In this document: positions 16,747 through 25,755 of the stretch, one piece after another
Numbering within the stretch: position 1 is the first letter of the stretch
Layout of the letters: every line of letters starts with the position of its first letter
Origin: Paenibacillus sp. USDA918EY
Lineage (GTDB): Bacteria > Bacillota > Bacilli > Paenibacillales > Paenibacillaceae
Reading direction: 5' to 3'
Length of the DNA stretch: 64,000 bases
NCBI RefSeq assembly: GCF_009870825.1
Contig: NZ_WTWY01000003.1
Location: 425,712 to 489,711, forward strand
Position numbers and translations under genes: made by a program
The notes under the pieces: generated by a model
Seen by the model: the letters and a program-made list of their open reading frames with translations, nothing else
Database searches by the model: none
Told to the model about the DNA's origin: nothing

Positions 16747-17943
16747 TTATTGCACCGGAATGGTCATTTCAAGATCCTTGTGGTACGTTTTGACCGGTTT
16801 CCCTTTTTCATCCTCGACGACGGACCAGTCCTTTTTGACTGTCATCGTATAAGGTTTGATGGTAATGGAGGTCGGTTTTTTGGCAAACGGGCTGTAGGTT
16901 TCATCCTCATGGTATTCGGTCTTCGGATTTTGATGGAAGTATCCGATCATTTTTTGATCCAGCGGTTTTCCGTCCTGGTCCACGATATCGTAGTACATTT
17001 TGGTGGCGCTGAATTCGCCCGACTGTTCCGGGGTAGACGGCACGCTGCCTTTGCTGTCCAAAATCAGTCGCGTCGTCACCGGCGTGATCTCGATGCTTTT
17101 CACGGTGTAGCTGAACGAACCGCTGCTCTGGGTTTGGTTTGGATGCAGCACCACGTTTCCTTTAGCGAGGTTTTTGACGGGCACTTGGAATTCGAACGGT
17201 TCCTTAAAACCGCTCACATTCATTTTTACCGTCATGTTGAACTCGTTTGGAAGTTGTTTCTCCGATAACCCGCTCGTAATTTCGTACATGGCCATATTGC
17301 GGATCAGCTTGCCGTCCTCCGTTTTGCCGACCGCGTCCGTGAACGAGCCGAAAAATCCCGTTTTCCCTTGGATCGTCACCTCCGGCATAAACATATACCC
17401 TTTTTTCTGCTGCTCCACAGGTACTTTCTTCGGCGCTTCGCCGGATACGTTTGTTGCTCCTTCCGGAAGGTAAGGAGACAGGACGGTATCGTCATCCATG
17501 CCCTGGCGTTCGATCATAAACGCAAGCCTTGTTCCGTCAAACATGACTTCCTTGATGCTCATCGTCAGCCCGTCCCGGGTCACGCTCAGATTCGGCGCGG
17601 TCGTCAGTCCCGAAACGCTGGCCTGTTTCAGACTGGGGTCAAAATTGTATTGAAACACGCTGCCGATATAAGGAACGTTTTTCAGCGCGTCCGCCATTAC
17701 CGGGGACACAAAACCGCTTCCGAGCACGACGCCTCCGAGAACGGCCGCCGCCGATACGCTGATGGCCGCTTTTTTGGCCCATTTTCCTTTGCGATGAGTC
17801 GTTGTTCTGCTTCGTCTATCCATTTGTTCCATCCTCCCCATAATTCGATCCGCGTAGCTAACCTCAGGCATTTTCGTTTGTTTGACCGTCCGCCGGATCT
17901 GCATCATTTGCTCTTCCTCAGTTTGATCTAACCATGCGCTCAT
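16747..17943 (-). CDS. DUF4179 membrane protein, probable anti-sigma factor
   Basis: A 398-residue single-pass membrane protein. A cytoplasmic N-terminus of about 58 residues precedes one transmembrane helix (KKAAISVSAAAVLGGVVLGS, about residues 57-76), then a DUF4179 extracellular domain and a C-terminal beta-rich domain. DUF4179 proteins encoded directly after an ECF sigma factor usually act as its anti-sigma factor; the N-terminal segment would bind the sigma factor. The start overlaps the sigma gene end by 26 nt, showing tight translational coupling. The signal sensed outside the membrane is unknown. Confidence 0.87.
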   Translation of the reverse strand: MSAWLDQTEEEQMMQIRRTVKQTKMPEVSYADRIMGRMEQMDRRSRTTTHRKGKWAKKAAISVSAAAVLGGVVLGSGFVSPVMADALKNVPYIGSVFQYNFDPSLKQASVSGLTTAPNLSVTRDGLTMSIKEVMFDGTRLAFMIERQGMDDDTVLSPYLPEGATNVSGEAPKKVPVEQQKKGYMFMPEVTIQGKTGFFGSFTDAVGKTEDGKLIRNMAMYEITSGLSEKQLPNEFNMTVKMNVSGFKEPFEFQVPVKNLAKGNVVLHPNQTQSSGSFSYTVKSIEITPVTTRLILDSKGSVPSTPEQSGEFSATKMYYDIVDQDGKPLDQKMIGYFHQNPKTEYHEDETYSPFAKKPTSITIKPYTMTVKKDWSVVEDEKGKPVKTYHKDLEMTIPVQ

Positions 17944-18502
17944 GGGTTAGCCCTCCTTCTTTTCTTTTTTGCTGAATGAGCTTTTTGCGTATGCGCTCGT
18001 ATTTTTTGCGCAGAGTTGCAGGCTTAGAGTCCATAATCTCCGCGATTTCCTCGAAGCTGTATTGTTCCACGACCTTCAGCAGCATCAAATGCCGTTCCTC
18101 CGGCTTCAGATTCATCAGCAGTTCCTCCGCTGCGCGTTCGGCGTTCGTTTGCCGGTAATCGTCAAGCGGCTGCATCTCTTTTTGGTCATCGATAAGCTTC
18201 TTGCGGCGGCTTTTTTTTCGGAGCTGATCCAAACAATGGTAGTAGGCCACTTTATACAGCCAAGAGGAAAAGGAGACCTGCCTGTTGTATTTGGTTATCG
18301 ACTGATACACTTTGATAAATATATCCTGCAGCGCATCCTCCGCTTCCTCGCGGTTTTTCAGGATGTAGTAGCAGTACGTGTACATCTGATGTTCGAATGC
18401 GCGTATGATAACGGCATAGGACTGCTTGTCTCCAGATTTGACTTTTTCCACGACGGCTTCGATATCGTCCGGCCCTCCGGCCCCGGGGCTGAACCGTTCC
18501 AT
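17918..18502 (-). CDS. ECF RNA polymerase sigma factor
   Basis: A 194-residue ECF sigma factor (SigW/SigM-like organisation). Region 2 lies about residues 25-95 (AEDALQDIFIKVYQSI; FSSWLYKVAYYHCLDQLR) and region 4 about 125-180 (FEEIAEIMDSKPATLRKKYERIRKKL). The start follows GAGGAGGTGATTCC, a near-ideal ribosome binding site. The gene overlaps the DUF4179 anti-sigma gene and forms a two-gene unit with it. Control is expected to be by sequestration and by autoregulated transcription. The regulon cannot be read from this window. Confidence 0.93.
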   Translation of the reverse strand: MERFSPGAGGPDDIEAVVEKVKSGDKQSYAVIIRAFEHQMYTYCYYILKNREEAEDALQDIFIKVYQSITKYNRQVSFSSWLYKVAYYHCLDQLRKKSRRKKLIDDQKEMQPLDDYRQTNAERAAEELLMNLKPEERHLMLLKVVEQYSFEEIAEIMDSKPATLRKKYERIRKKLIQQKRKEGGLTHERMVRSN

Positions 18503-18580
18503 GGAATCACCTCCTCTTGTCCGACTTCACCTATATAACGTTTGCCAAACCGACGAATGTGACACGAACCCGGCAAAAAC

Positions 18581-18628
18581 GAAAAAAACCCTTCGGCAAT
18601 CGATGTTTGCCTGAAGGGTTTTTTCGAT
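18581..18628. terminator. Terminator between VOC gene and sigma operon
   Basis: An AAAAAACCCTTC...GAAGGGTTTTTT stem with T and A runs on either side can terminate in both directions. It ends the VOC gene transcript and insulates the sigma operon promoter. Confidence 0.8.
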
Positions 18629-18703
18629 TCACGTGCGGCTTTCCGGGCGAAACTCTTGATTTCGCAGGCTCCGCTTCCTGGTTCCCGCTATTTCCGGCAA
18701 AGA

Positions 18704-19126
18704 CTACTCCTCAAGCTCCCATGCCGGATTCCAGACCACTTCCCACAGATGCCCGTCCGGATCCATAAAATGCCCGGAGTACCCTCCCCAGAAGGCTTCA
18801 TGCGGCGGATCAATGATTTTGGCCCCCGCCTTGCGGGCTTGCTCCATCACTTGATCCACTTCTTCCTTGCTCGCCACATTATGGCCGATTGTCATTTCCG
18901 TCGAGCTTGGGGCAGACAGCGGAATCTTGGTTTCGTGAGCGAGATCCTTCCGGCTCCACAGAGCCAGCTTGACCCCTGACTGCAAATCGAAAAACGCGAC
19001 CGCCCCATGCTCGAATTCTTTCCCAACGATCCCTTCCGTCGGCAATCCAAGCCCGTCCCGGTAAAAGGCGACCGCTTTTTCCAAGTCGTCCACGCCAAGC
19101 GTAAGCACAGAAATACGAGGTTTCAT
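18704..19126 (-). CDS. VOC-family (glyoxalase-like) protein
   Basis: A 140-residue vicinal oxygen chelate protein with one beta-alpha-beta-beta-beta pair (RISVLTLGVDDLEKAVAFYRDGLGL at the start and SGHFMDPDGHLWEVVWNP at the end). Such proteins include glyoxalases, extradiol dioxygenases and antibiotic-binding proteins; the exact activity is not decided. The ATG at 19126 is preferred over 19138, because the AGGAGG directly abuts the upstream ATG. It is a single gene between the sigma unit and an AraC gene. Confidence 0.85.
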   Translation of the reverse strand: MKPRISVLTLGVDDLEKAVAFYRDGLGLPTEGIVGKEFEHGAVAFFDLQSGVKLALWSRKDLAHETKIPLSAPSSTEMTIGHNVASKEEVDQVMEQARKAGAKIIDPPHEAFWGGYSGHFMDPDGHLWEVVWNPAWELEE

Positions 19127-19196
19127 CGGATGTTTCATCCTCCTTCTTTGGTAGTAAAATCATAACCTCTTTATATCATCGCCGAATTTCATCTTT

Positions 19197-20027
19197 TTAG
19201 GATTGTAAAAAACGGACATCCTGCTTCAAAATCCGATGAGGCGTTAATCCGTAAAATCGTTTGAACATATGGATGAAATGGGGTTGGTCGAAATAACCGT
19301 ATTTGGCGGCCAGATCGGATAAAGCGGACGAAGTCCCCTTGCGCAGCTCCTGCAAAAGGCTCTGGAATTGAACGATGTTGGCAAGCTCCTTGGGGGAAAT
19401 CCCCAGCTCCTTCTGGAATCTTCTCCTTACGCTTCGTTCGCTGTAACAGAGCTTTTCCGCCAGCGTACGGACGGATAGCATCCCCCGGCCGGCATACAGA
19501 TGCTGCAGACCCGACCGGATGAGCGGATCAACCGGGTATTCGTGGTGCCGCAACTTCTCCAAAAGCATGGATTCCACCAACCCGATGATCGCCTGTACGC
19601 TGCCCGCTTCTTGCACTTGCTCCACGGCCAAGCTTGCTTCGGCCCCCCATACGTCTTCCAGAAATACAGTGCGGCCGGTCAACTCCGAAATCGAATGTCC
19701 GATCCAGCGGCGGGCCTGCTCGACAAAAAAGCGGATGCCGAAAGAGGCGCGGCTCTCGGTTAAATAGATCGTTTCATACGAAGTCATGAACCCGGCGACC
19801 ATGGCTCCTTTGGAAAAGGACGGGGCTTTCAGGTCAAAAATGATGTCCACGCACCCGTCCGGTATAATGCGGTGCAGCCTGCGGCCATAAGACGCATCGA
19901 ATTCTACGGTCCAATAGCAGGCCACGTAAGGCTCCAGCGCCTTGCACGGCAAAAATTCGCGATACCGGTAAGAGGAGTCCTGCACAGGCTCCAGAATCGG
20001 CGGCTGCAGTGGCAGATAGATCCTCAT
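19197..20027 (-). CDS. AraC-family regulator with DUF6597-type N-terminal domain
   Basis: A 276-residue regulator. The N-terminal domain starts RYREFLPCKALEPYVACYWTVEF and contains IIPDGCVDIIFDL, typical of AraC proteins annotated with the DUF6597 sensor. The C-terminal AraC DNA-binding domain (about residues 160-265) includes AEKLCYSERSVRRRFQKELG and KYGYFDQPHFIHMFKRF. The start follows GGGAGGAGGCCGCC. Adjacent VOC genes on both sides (18704 and 20190) are plausible targets, but no operator is evident. Confidence 0.9.
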   Translation of the reverse strand: MRIYLPLQPPILEPVQDSSYRYREFLPCKALEPYVACYWTVEFDASYGRRLHRIIPDGCVDIIFDLKAPSFSKGAMVAGFMTSYETIYLTESRASFGIRFFVEQARRWIGHSISELTGRTVFLEDVWGAEASLAVEQVQEAGSVQAIIGLVESMLLEKLRHHEYPVDPLIRSGLQHLYAGRGMLSVRTLAEKLCYSERSVRRRFQKELGISPKELANIVQFQSLLQELRKGTSSALSDLAAKYGYFDQPHFIHMFKRFYGLTPHRILKQDVRFLQS

Positions 20028-20189
20028 GGCGGCCTCCTCCCATCCTGTTTAAGCTCATTCTACTATACTTCCGCCGTCACGCCAAAAGAAAAACCCGTGA
20101 AAGTGAGCAATCGATAAGAAACGCCGTAAACCGTCCGGTCGTATAATAAAGCTTGTACCATTCAAAAATACCGAAAGGATGGATGTACA

Positions 20190-20597
20190 TTGGGGACGCT
20201 CAGACCCTTTCTTCAATCGGAGGATGCCAGAAGCCAAGCCGCTTTTTACGCCGAATCGCTCGGCGGCGAAATTCTATCGGTTATTACGTACGGACAAGCC
20301 GCGGGAGCGGAAGGCGAGCTTAAAGACAAAGTGATGCATTTATGCTTGACGGTGGCCGAAGGGAACTCCATTTTTATGGCGGATGCCGTAGAACCTTTCA
20401 CGCAAGGCTCGGGCATCCTATTGGATGTATCGTACAAAACGAAATCCGAAGCCGAGAGCGCATTTGCCAAACTGTCGTCCGCCCCCGGCGGGCAAATAAA
20501 GCAGCCTTTTGCGCGGCAGCCGTACGGCCTGTATTACGGTGAACTCGTCGACCCGTACGGCGTGATCTGGATGATCACTTCCGATGATGCTTCGTAA
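20190..20597 (+). CDS. VOC/PhnB-like protein, TTG start
   Basis: A 135-residue PhnB-type glyoxalase-superfamily protein (LRPFLQSEDARSQAAFYAESLGG; LVDPYGVIWMITSDD). The frame has no suitable ATG; TTG at 20190 follows AAAGGAT with 9-nt spacing, so a TTG start is chosen. It is divergent from the AraC gene at 19197-20027 across 162 nt. Function beyond the fold is unknown. Confidence 0.8.
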   Translation: MGTLRPFLQSEDARSQAAFYAESLGGEILSVITYGQAAGAEGELKDKVMHLCLTVAEGNSIFMADAVEPFTQGSGILLDVSYKTKSEAESAFAKLSSAPGGQIKQPFARQPYGLYYGELVDPYGVIWMITSDDAS

Positions 20598-20657
20598 GAA
20601 TGCTTTCAAGCAGGGTATACGTTTCTTTCGAAAAGCGTAATATTAGCATGTTGAACA

Positions 20658-20705
20658 AAAAAAGACCTCCTTTTCCGTTTTTTCGGAACCGGCGGTCTAT
20701 TTATT
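20658..20705. terminator. Bidirectional terminator
   Basis: An AGACC...GGTCT stem with inner TTCCG/CGGAA pairing is flanked by an A run and a T-rich tail. It lies between the convergent VOC and AraC genes and can serve both. Confidence 0.75.
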
Positions 20706-20714
20706 TTGACCCGG

Positions 20715-21518
20715 TTATGGGCATTTCTTTTCAAGAAAAAATCGCTGCCTCGCCATAAACCGCTGCATCAACAGCGGCAGCGATATTAAAATCGGGGGAT
20801 CGCCCATGCTTGGCGGATACAACGCAACCTCCTTATCGATCCGCTGATGATGGGACGATACGACAATCGGCTCGTGAAACCGGGTGCGCAGCGTACGATG
20901 CGGCAGCAAAATGTCCGTGGACCGCATGTCGGACGATACCGACGTTGCCATCAAATAATACGTTCCCGGCTTGACGTTCGAAAACCGAAAGGGCCCCGGC
21001 GACGTCAACAACGTGCCGTAAGCGGGAATTGCATCCGGAATGGGCCTCAGAAATAAACCGATAAAAATGACGCCGTGAATCGGGGATTCGGCATTAACGC
21101 GGCCGGAAATGATTGCGCCATTCGGCCCGATTTCAGTGGAAAATGGCTCGCGGCTTTCCGACAGAACCGACTGTAAACCCGTTTCGGCAAGGATGTGTTG
21201 ATCGCGGAAATGGGCCGGAGTCACGCCGACCTTGTCGGCAAAACGCGTGGTAAACGTCCCGATGCTTTGCTGCCCGATTTCCAGGGCGACGTCGCGCACG
21301 GTCAAATTCGTCTGGAGCAGCAATTCCTTGGCTTTCTGCAGCCTGGCAGACGAAATATAATATTGCGGCGTCAGGCCGGTTTGCGCTTTGAACAAGCGGA
21401 TGAAATGATAAGGGCTGTACCCGACATGCCGGGCGATTTGCTTGAGCGAAAGGGGATCGCAAAGATGCGCATGGATAAACAAAATAGCTTCGTCGATTTC
21501 CGGTTTTGGCTGAATCAT
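20715..21518 (-). CDS. AraC-type DNA-binding protein with C-terminal carboxypeptidase-regulatory-like domain
   Basis: A 267-residue protein with the AraC DNA-binding domain at the N-terminus (about residues 8-105: ARHVGYSPYHFIRLFKAQTG; DVALEIGQQSIGTFTTRF). The C-terminal half (about 125-235) looks like a beta-sandwich of the carboxypeptidase regulatory-like type (IISGRVNAE; FRFSNVKPGTYYLMATSV). Order and partner domain are unusual for AraC proteins, whose sensor normally precedes the DNA-binding domain. Ligand and target are unknown. The domain call for the C-terminus rests on pattern only. Confidence 0.82.
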   Translation of the reverse strand: MIQPKPEIDEAILFIHAHLCDPLSLKQIARHVGYSPYHFIRLFKAQTGLTPQYYISSARLQKAKELLLQTNLTVRDVALEIGQQSIGTFTTRFADKVGVTPAHFRDQHILAETGLQSVLSESREPFSTEIGPNGAIISGRVNAESPIHGVIFIGLFLRPIPDAIPAYGTLLTSPGPFRFSNVKPGTYYLMATSVSSDMRSTDILLPHRTLRTRFHEPIVVSSHHQRIDKEVALYPPSMGDPPILISLPLLMQRFMARQRFFLEKKCP

Positions 21519-21622
21519 CAGAGCCTCCCGAGCCCGAACATAGGTTCTTTTTCTGCCATTTTACCATACATACCCATCTTATTTCCAATGCTTCCAGAAG
21601 AGAAGATCCATCCCATGTTTTG

Positions 21623-22132
21623 TTACGGGTTAGCGCACCCCGCTTTTTGTTCCAATTCTTTCTTCTGCCGCAGGTGATGACGCAAATGCATGTCATTCAG
21701 TTCAAACCACTCCCGTGCGTTCAGCCAGCCAAAACCGTCGTGTTTTACTTTGCGGCGAGGGTTGATCGAATCGATCCGGCCTTCCCATGCCTTCATTTTT
21801 TGCAGCACTTGATCCAGTCCGCGCAAAAGATCTTCCTTGCTTTCGGAATTGCTCGGGTTGTTTTCGGGGCCGTCCGGCAATCTGATTTTAACGGGCGGGA
21901 ATCCGCCGAGTTCGAACAGCCGCTCGCCCGCTTCGGTTTTTCCGAGCCATTGTTCTTCGCCTTCGGCCGCGCAAAGCTCCACTTTGTCAAAATAATCGAG
22001 GGAAGCCAGGATCAAATGGTCCAGCATTTGCCCGAGAGACCAAACCTCCGGCGCGGATTGATGCCTGAGCTGGATTAACGAATACCTCTCCAAACCTGTT
22101 TTGTACGTTTCGATCAGCATGGCGCCGTTCAT
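21623..22132 (-). CDS. DinB-family metal-binding protein
   Basis: A 169-residue DinB/YfiT-type four-helix-bundle protein. The three histidines expected to hold a divalent metal appear in LGQMLDHLILASLD and NDMHLRHHLRQKKEL. Many such proteins are thiol-dependent transferases or damage-inducible proteins of unknown reaction; none can be assigned here. The Met at 22132 begins MNGAMLIETYKTG; the second Met (22120) is an alternative start. Confidence 0.82.
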   Translation of the reverse strand: MNGAMLIETYKTGLERYSLIQLRHQSAPEVWSLGQMLDHLILASLDYFDKVELCAAEGEEQWLGKTEAGERLFELGGFPPVKIRLPDGPENNPSNSESKEDLLRGLDQVLQKMKAWEGRIDSINPRRKVKHDGFGWLNAREWFELNDMHLRHHLRQKKELEQKAGCANP

Positions 22133-22266
22133 GGGAACACGCTCCTTTTCCGAACTGTTCGTTTCATCCTCGCAGCCAAATAACGCCTTCGTAATTCCCT
22201 TTTTATCTTATCACGCAGCCGATCCTATAAATGCTTAAGATTTGCGGTATACGTTAAACTTCCAAA

Positions 22267-22300
22267 TAAAAAAAGCGCCGAAAACATGCTTCGGCGCTTT
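22267..22300 (-). terminator. Terminator of the four-carbon acid sugar operon
   Basis: AAAGCGCCGAA and TTCGGCGCTTT form a perfect stem. On the minus strand it is followed by a run of seven T. It lies about 75 nt downstream of the pdxA2-like stop. Confidence 0.9.
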
Positions 22301-22375
22301 GGGCATCGGATGATTGCAAGGATCGGCTGCCCGTCTTTGGCGCAGGCATCCCCATGTATGTGTCGATCGTGCGTG

Positions 22376-23383
22376 TTATTGTCTTTTCGGCGCAAGCTCG
22401 ACGGCTTGACGGATGGCCTCCATCATGCTTTTTTCTTCGACGATGCCTTTGCCCGCGATATCGAACGCGGTGCCGTGATCGACGCTGGTGCGGATGATCG
22501 GAAGGCCGACCGTAATATTGACTCCCGCATCGAGGCCGAGCACCTTCACCGGACCATGGCCCTGGTCATGATACATCGCCACAACGATGTCGAAATCGCC
22601 GCGCACGGTGCGGAAGAACAACGTATCCGCAGGCAGCGGGCCGACGACGTTGATGCCTTCCTCCTGCGCCTTTTTCACGCCGGGAACGACCTTCTCTTCT
22701 TCCTCGCCGTATCCGAACAGGCCGTTTTCGCCCGCGTGCGGATTGATGCCGCAGACGGCGATGCGCGGATTTTGGATGCCCGATTTGGTCAACGTGTCAT
22801 GGGCCAGCCGGATGACGCGATATACCCGCTCCGGATTGATCATTTTCACCGCATCGATCAAACCGACATGCGTCGTGACATGGATGACCTTCAGGTTAGG
22901 CGCGGACAGCATCATCGAAAATTCGCTCGTGTTCGTCAGATCGGCCAAAATTTCGGTATGCCCCGGATATTGATGGCCGCCTTTATGCAGCGCTTCTTTG
23001 TTCAGCGGAGCGGTGCAAATCGCGTCGATTTGCTGCTTTTTGGCCAAATCGATCGCTTTGGCCAAATATTCGAACGCCGCATGGCCGGCTTCGGCGGACA
23101 CTTGTCCGAGCGGCAAATCGGCCTTCAGCAGGTTTAGATCGAGGCAGTACACCGTTCCGAATTCATACGCAAGCTGATCCAGCTGATCCTCCGTCACCGT
23201 CCGGATCTGCAGGGTGCTGTTCACGTAAGATTTCGCGCGTTCCAAAATTTTGCTGTCGCCGATGACGAGCGGATCGCACAAATCGTAAATCTCGCGGTTT
23301 TTCAAGCTTTTCAAAATGATTTCCGGTCCAACCCCGGCTCCGTCTCCCATCGTAATGCCAATCACAGGTTTCTTTTGATTCAT
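22376..23383 (-). CDS. pdxA2: PdxA2-like 4-phosphoerythronate/threonate dehydrogenase (decarboxylating)
   Basis: A 335-residue PdxA-family dehydrogenase. It begins PVIGITMGDGAGVGPEIILK. The metal-binding histidines appear in HVTTHVGLIDAV, VAMYHDQGHGPVKVLG and the NPHAGENG block. PdxA proper acts in pyridoxal phosphate synthesis. Next to a DUF1537 kinase, however, PdxA2 is known to oxidise D-threonate or D-erythronate 4-phosphate, giving dihydroxyacetone phosphate and CO2. The start at 23383 lies one base after the kinase stop and follows GGAGAGG with 9-nt spacing. Earlier Mets at 23392 and 23401 would overlap the kinase. Part of a kinase-dehydrogenase-permease operon. Confidence 0.92.
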   Translation of the reverse strand: MNQKKPVIGITMGDGAGVGPEIILKSLKNREIYDLCDPLVIGDSKILERAKSYVNSTLQIRTVTEDQLDQLAYEFGTVYCLDLNLLKADLPLGQVSAEAGHAAFEYLAKAIDLAKKQQIDAICTAPLNKEALHKGGHQYPGHTEILADLTNTSEFSMMLSAPNLKVIHVTTHVGLIDAVKMINPERVYRVIRLAHDTLTKSGIQNPRIAVCGINPHAGENGLFGYGEEEEKVVPGVKKAQEEGINVVGPLPADTLFFRTVRGDFDIVVAMYHDQGHGPVKVLGLDAGVNITVGLPIIRTSVDHGTAFDIAGKGIVEEKSMMEAIRQAVELAPKRQ

Positions 23384-23384
23384 G

Positions 23385-24683
23385 TTACTCATCCTCTCCA
23401 CTCATATATTTCAGCGCGTTGACCAAAGAATGCCGGTGCCCGAAGCCGCCGGCCTTGGTTACGGTCCAATACATGCCCGTATCCGCCGTATCTTTTAATA
23501 TACCCAGCGGGAGACCGGTCTCGACCTCGGTATAAAGCTGCATCCGGTTCATGTTCAACCGGCTGCACACGGCTTTCGCCGTGTCGCCTCCGGTCAGGAC
23601 CAACCCCCGGATATCGGGGAAGGCGCGAACGGTTTCGCGGGCGATGTTCCCGAGTTCACGGGAAATCGATTCGCTGATCTCCGTCTTGCTTAATGAGAGC
23701 TCCTCTCCCAGCCGGGTCGTGGCCTCCCTATTTTTCTCCGAGGAGTCCACGAATAATACGAAATGCTTTTTGTCCGGCGCTTCCGCCAACGTATCGATAA
23801 TATCCTTCGCAACGTAGGTTTGGCGGACAAGGTCCGTCGGATCGACTTCCACGAAACGCGTATCTTCCATCCGCCGCACCTGCTCCAGCTGCTCTTTGGT
23901 CACGCGGGACAAACTTGCCGATACGGTCAGCGTGCGGCTTACGTTCGGGCGCCGATCCGTGCGTTCCGTTTTTTGCAGCTGCAGCGCCTCGGGCAAAAAT
24001 TCGATCAATCCGGCCGATCCGGCCCAGACCGTATGTTTCTTCGCCTTGGCGAATGCGTCCGCGATGATTTTCAGGTCATGGTCGGTTTTGGCGTCGCATA
24101 CGAACCAAGTCTGCCCTTGCTCCGCATGCCGGACGATCATATCCGTCAGCCGCTCCAACGGACCTGTCAGCAGTTCCTCTCCGATAAGGCAAATCCGTTC
24201 CGCATCCGCGTAACGGCCCAGCAAATTCGGAATATAGCTGTCTTTTACCGGCGTTTTCGGGTCTCTGCCAAACTCCGTTTCGGAGACCGGCCGCCCGTTT
24301 ACGTATTGGGTACCTTCAATTGTTTGGCGCTTCATCTTCGGATAGGCCGGGGCAATGACGACGACTTCCGGCCGGTGGACCGAAACGACGGCCGCCAGCT
24401 CGGCGGCCACGTTTCCCCGCAGCGTCGAGTCCATCTTTTTGTAGGCATGGACATACCCGCGCTCCCGAAGAACTTCGCTTGCTTTTGCCACCCGCTCAAA
24501 GGCTTCCCGTTCGCCGGCCGCGCGGCTGTCCGTATCGATGATCGCCACGTCGCCAGCCTGCCCCGTCCAGGAATCCTCTTTCAAATCGAGATAGACGGTA
24601 GAGGCGATCCCGATTTTCGACAGCTGCACGCCGGCATCGTTTGCTCCCGTCAAATCGTCTGCAATGATGTAAAATGGCTGCAT
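23385..24683 (-). CDS. dtnK: Four-carbon acid sugar kinase (DUF1537; D-threonate/D-erythronate kinase)
   Basis: A 432-residue DUF1537 kinase. The N-terminal domain starts FYIIADDLTGANDAGVQL and has KKMDSTLRGN near residue 82 and APAYPKMKRQT near 112. The C-terminal nucleotide-binding domain contains GLVLTGGDTAKAV near 365. It phosphorylates a four-carbon sugar acid (D-threonate or D-erythronate) at C4, feeding the adjacent PdxA2. Exact substrate stereochemistry cannot be read, so dtnK is provisional versus denK. The stop overlaps no base of pdxA2 but is one base away, giving translational coupling. Confidence 0.9.
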   Translation of the reverse strand: MQPFYIIADDLTGANDAGVQLSKIGIASTVYLDLKEDSWTGQAGDVAIIDTDSRAAGEREAFERVAKASEVLRERGYVHAYKKMDSTLRGNVAAELAAVVSVHRPEVVVIAPAYPKMKRQTIEGTQYVNGRPVSETEFGRDPKTPVKDSYIPNLLGRYADAERICLIGEELLTGPLERLTDMIVRHAEQGQTWFVCDAKTDHDLKIIADAFAKAKKHTVWAGSAGLIEFLPEALQLQKTERTDRRPNVSRTLTVSASLSRVTKEQLEQVRRMEDTRFVEVDPTDLVRQTYVAKDIIDTLAEAPDKKHFVLFVDSSEKNREATTRLGEELSLSKTEISESISRELGNIARETVRAFPDIRGLVLTGGDTAKAVCSRLNMNRMQLYTEVETGLPLGILKDTADTGMYWTVTKAGGFGHRHSLVNALKYMSGEDE

Positions 24684-24698
24684 ATCCTAAACGACTCC

Positions 24699-25661
24699 TT
24701 AAACTTGTGCTTTTCGGCGCTGCGCCCGTTTGGCGAACCACGTCGTCAGTAGCGGCGTCAAAATGGCCGTTACGATGACGGCGGCGGTCACTTGAAGCGT
24801 TGCCGTTGCCGCGATGCCGCTGTATCCGGTATATACGGCCGCTACCGCCATCGGCACGGCGGCCGCGTTGCCTGCCGTCGACGATGCCGCAATCCCCGCG
24901 ACGCCGTCCCCGCCCGTCAGTCGGTCGATCAGGAACAGCATGCCGCCCGTGATCACGACGACGCCGAGGCCCAAAATAATGCCGGATGCGCCCGCTTTCA
25001 CGACGTTGGCGAGGTTGATGCTTGCGCCGATCGCCAGCGAGAACAAAGGAATCATGACGTCTTGGCCTTTGCTTAAAAACTCGCGCATTTTTTCGTCCAG
25101 ATTACCCAAGATCATGCCGATAAGCAGCGGCAAAATCGCAAAAACGAAAGCCATGATCGGAAAGCTGGCCAAACCTGCGACGCCGAGAATCAGCATCGTG
25201 AAGAACGGGCCGGATTCCAGCGACATGATGGAGTACGCGGCGACGTCTTCGGCTTTTTTGCCGAGCTGGCCCATCAGCGCCATGTACAACCCGCCGTTCG
25301 TGTCGGAAAAAGCGGCGATGATGGCCAAGGCGGACAAACCGAGGAACAGGTTGTTTTGGTCCGGGAAGATGGCTTTAATCAGCAGCGCGATAATAAACGT
25401 GGTGCCGATTTTGCCGATCCACAGGCTGACGCCTTTTTTCAAAATGTAACCGGTTGCCTGAAAGCGGATGGTCGACCCCAAACAGATATAAAAAGCTGCG
25501 AGCAGTGCGGAGGTTCCGGTCAGGAGCCCGCCCGTAAAGGAGCTTTTAAATTCAGGCAAGTCGAAGATTCCGGGAAAAAACGTACGGATGATGGCACCGA
25601 TCAACAGCGGAATCAGCATCATCCCGCCGGGAATCTTGTCAATGGCTGCCTTGATTTTCAT
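24699..25661 (-). CDS. kdgT: KdgT-family sugar acid permease
   Basis: A 320-residue 2-keto-3-deoxygluconate permease-family protein with about ten transmembrane segments (for example MLIPLLIGAIIRTFF and GLGVVVITGGMLFLID). It is the likely importer for this operon. The family is named for 2-keto-3-deoxygluconate, but beside DUF1537/PdxA2 genes it probably carries a four-carbon sugar acid (inference). The start follows AGGAGATGAGACAGTT. It is the first gene of the permease-kinase-dehydrogenase operon, 172 nt downstream of the PrpR-like regulator. Confidence 0.9.
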   Translation of the reverse strand: MKIKAAIDKIPGGMMLIPLLIGAIIRTFFPGIFDLPEFKSSFTGGLLTGTSALLAAFYICLGSTIRFQATGYILKKGVSLWIGKIGTTFIIALLIKAIFPDQNNLFLGLSALAIIAAFSDTNGGLYMALMGQLGKKAEDVAAYSIMSLESGPFFTMLILGVAGLASFPIMAFVFAILPLLIGMILGNLDEKMREFLSKGQDVMIPLFSLAIGASINLANVVKAGASGIILGLGVVVITGGMLFLIDRLTGGDGVAGIAASSTAGNAAAVPMAVAAVYTGYSGIAATATLQVTAAVIVTAILTPLLTTWFAKRAQRRKAQV

Positions 25662-25723
25662 AACTGTCTCATCTCCTATGTTTTATTTTGCAACAATTTC
25701 TTTAAATGATTGCGTTTTCGTTC

Positions 25724-25755
25724 ATTATATTAATCGCTTACAAAATAAAATGCAA
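25724..25755 (-). promoter_or_regulatory. Promoter of kdgT operon with cre-like overlap
   Basis: On the minus strand, TTGCAT and TATAAT are 20 nt apart, an over-long spacer that suggests activator dependence. A cre-like TGTAAGCGATTAAT (25729-25742) sits just before the -10, two positions off the common consensus. No -24/-12 GG/GC sigma-54 element is visible. Confidence 0.5.

Noticed and set aside
21133..21696. 187-codon minus-strand frame upstream of the AraC gene
   Set aside because: Same-strand alternative frame overlapping the true AraC start region and the DinB end; low-complexity, no motif.
23763..24752. 329-codon plus-strand frame
   Set aside because: Antisense to the DUF1537 kinase, which has intact motifs. 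No start signal or family resemblance.
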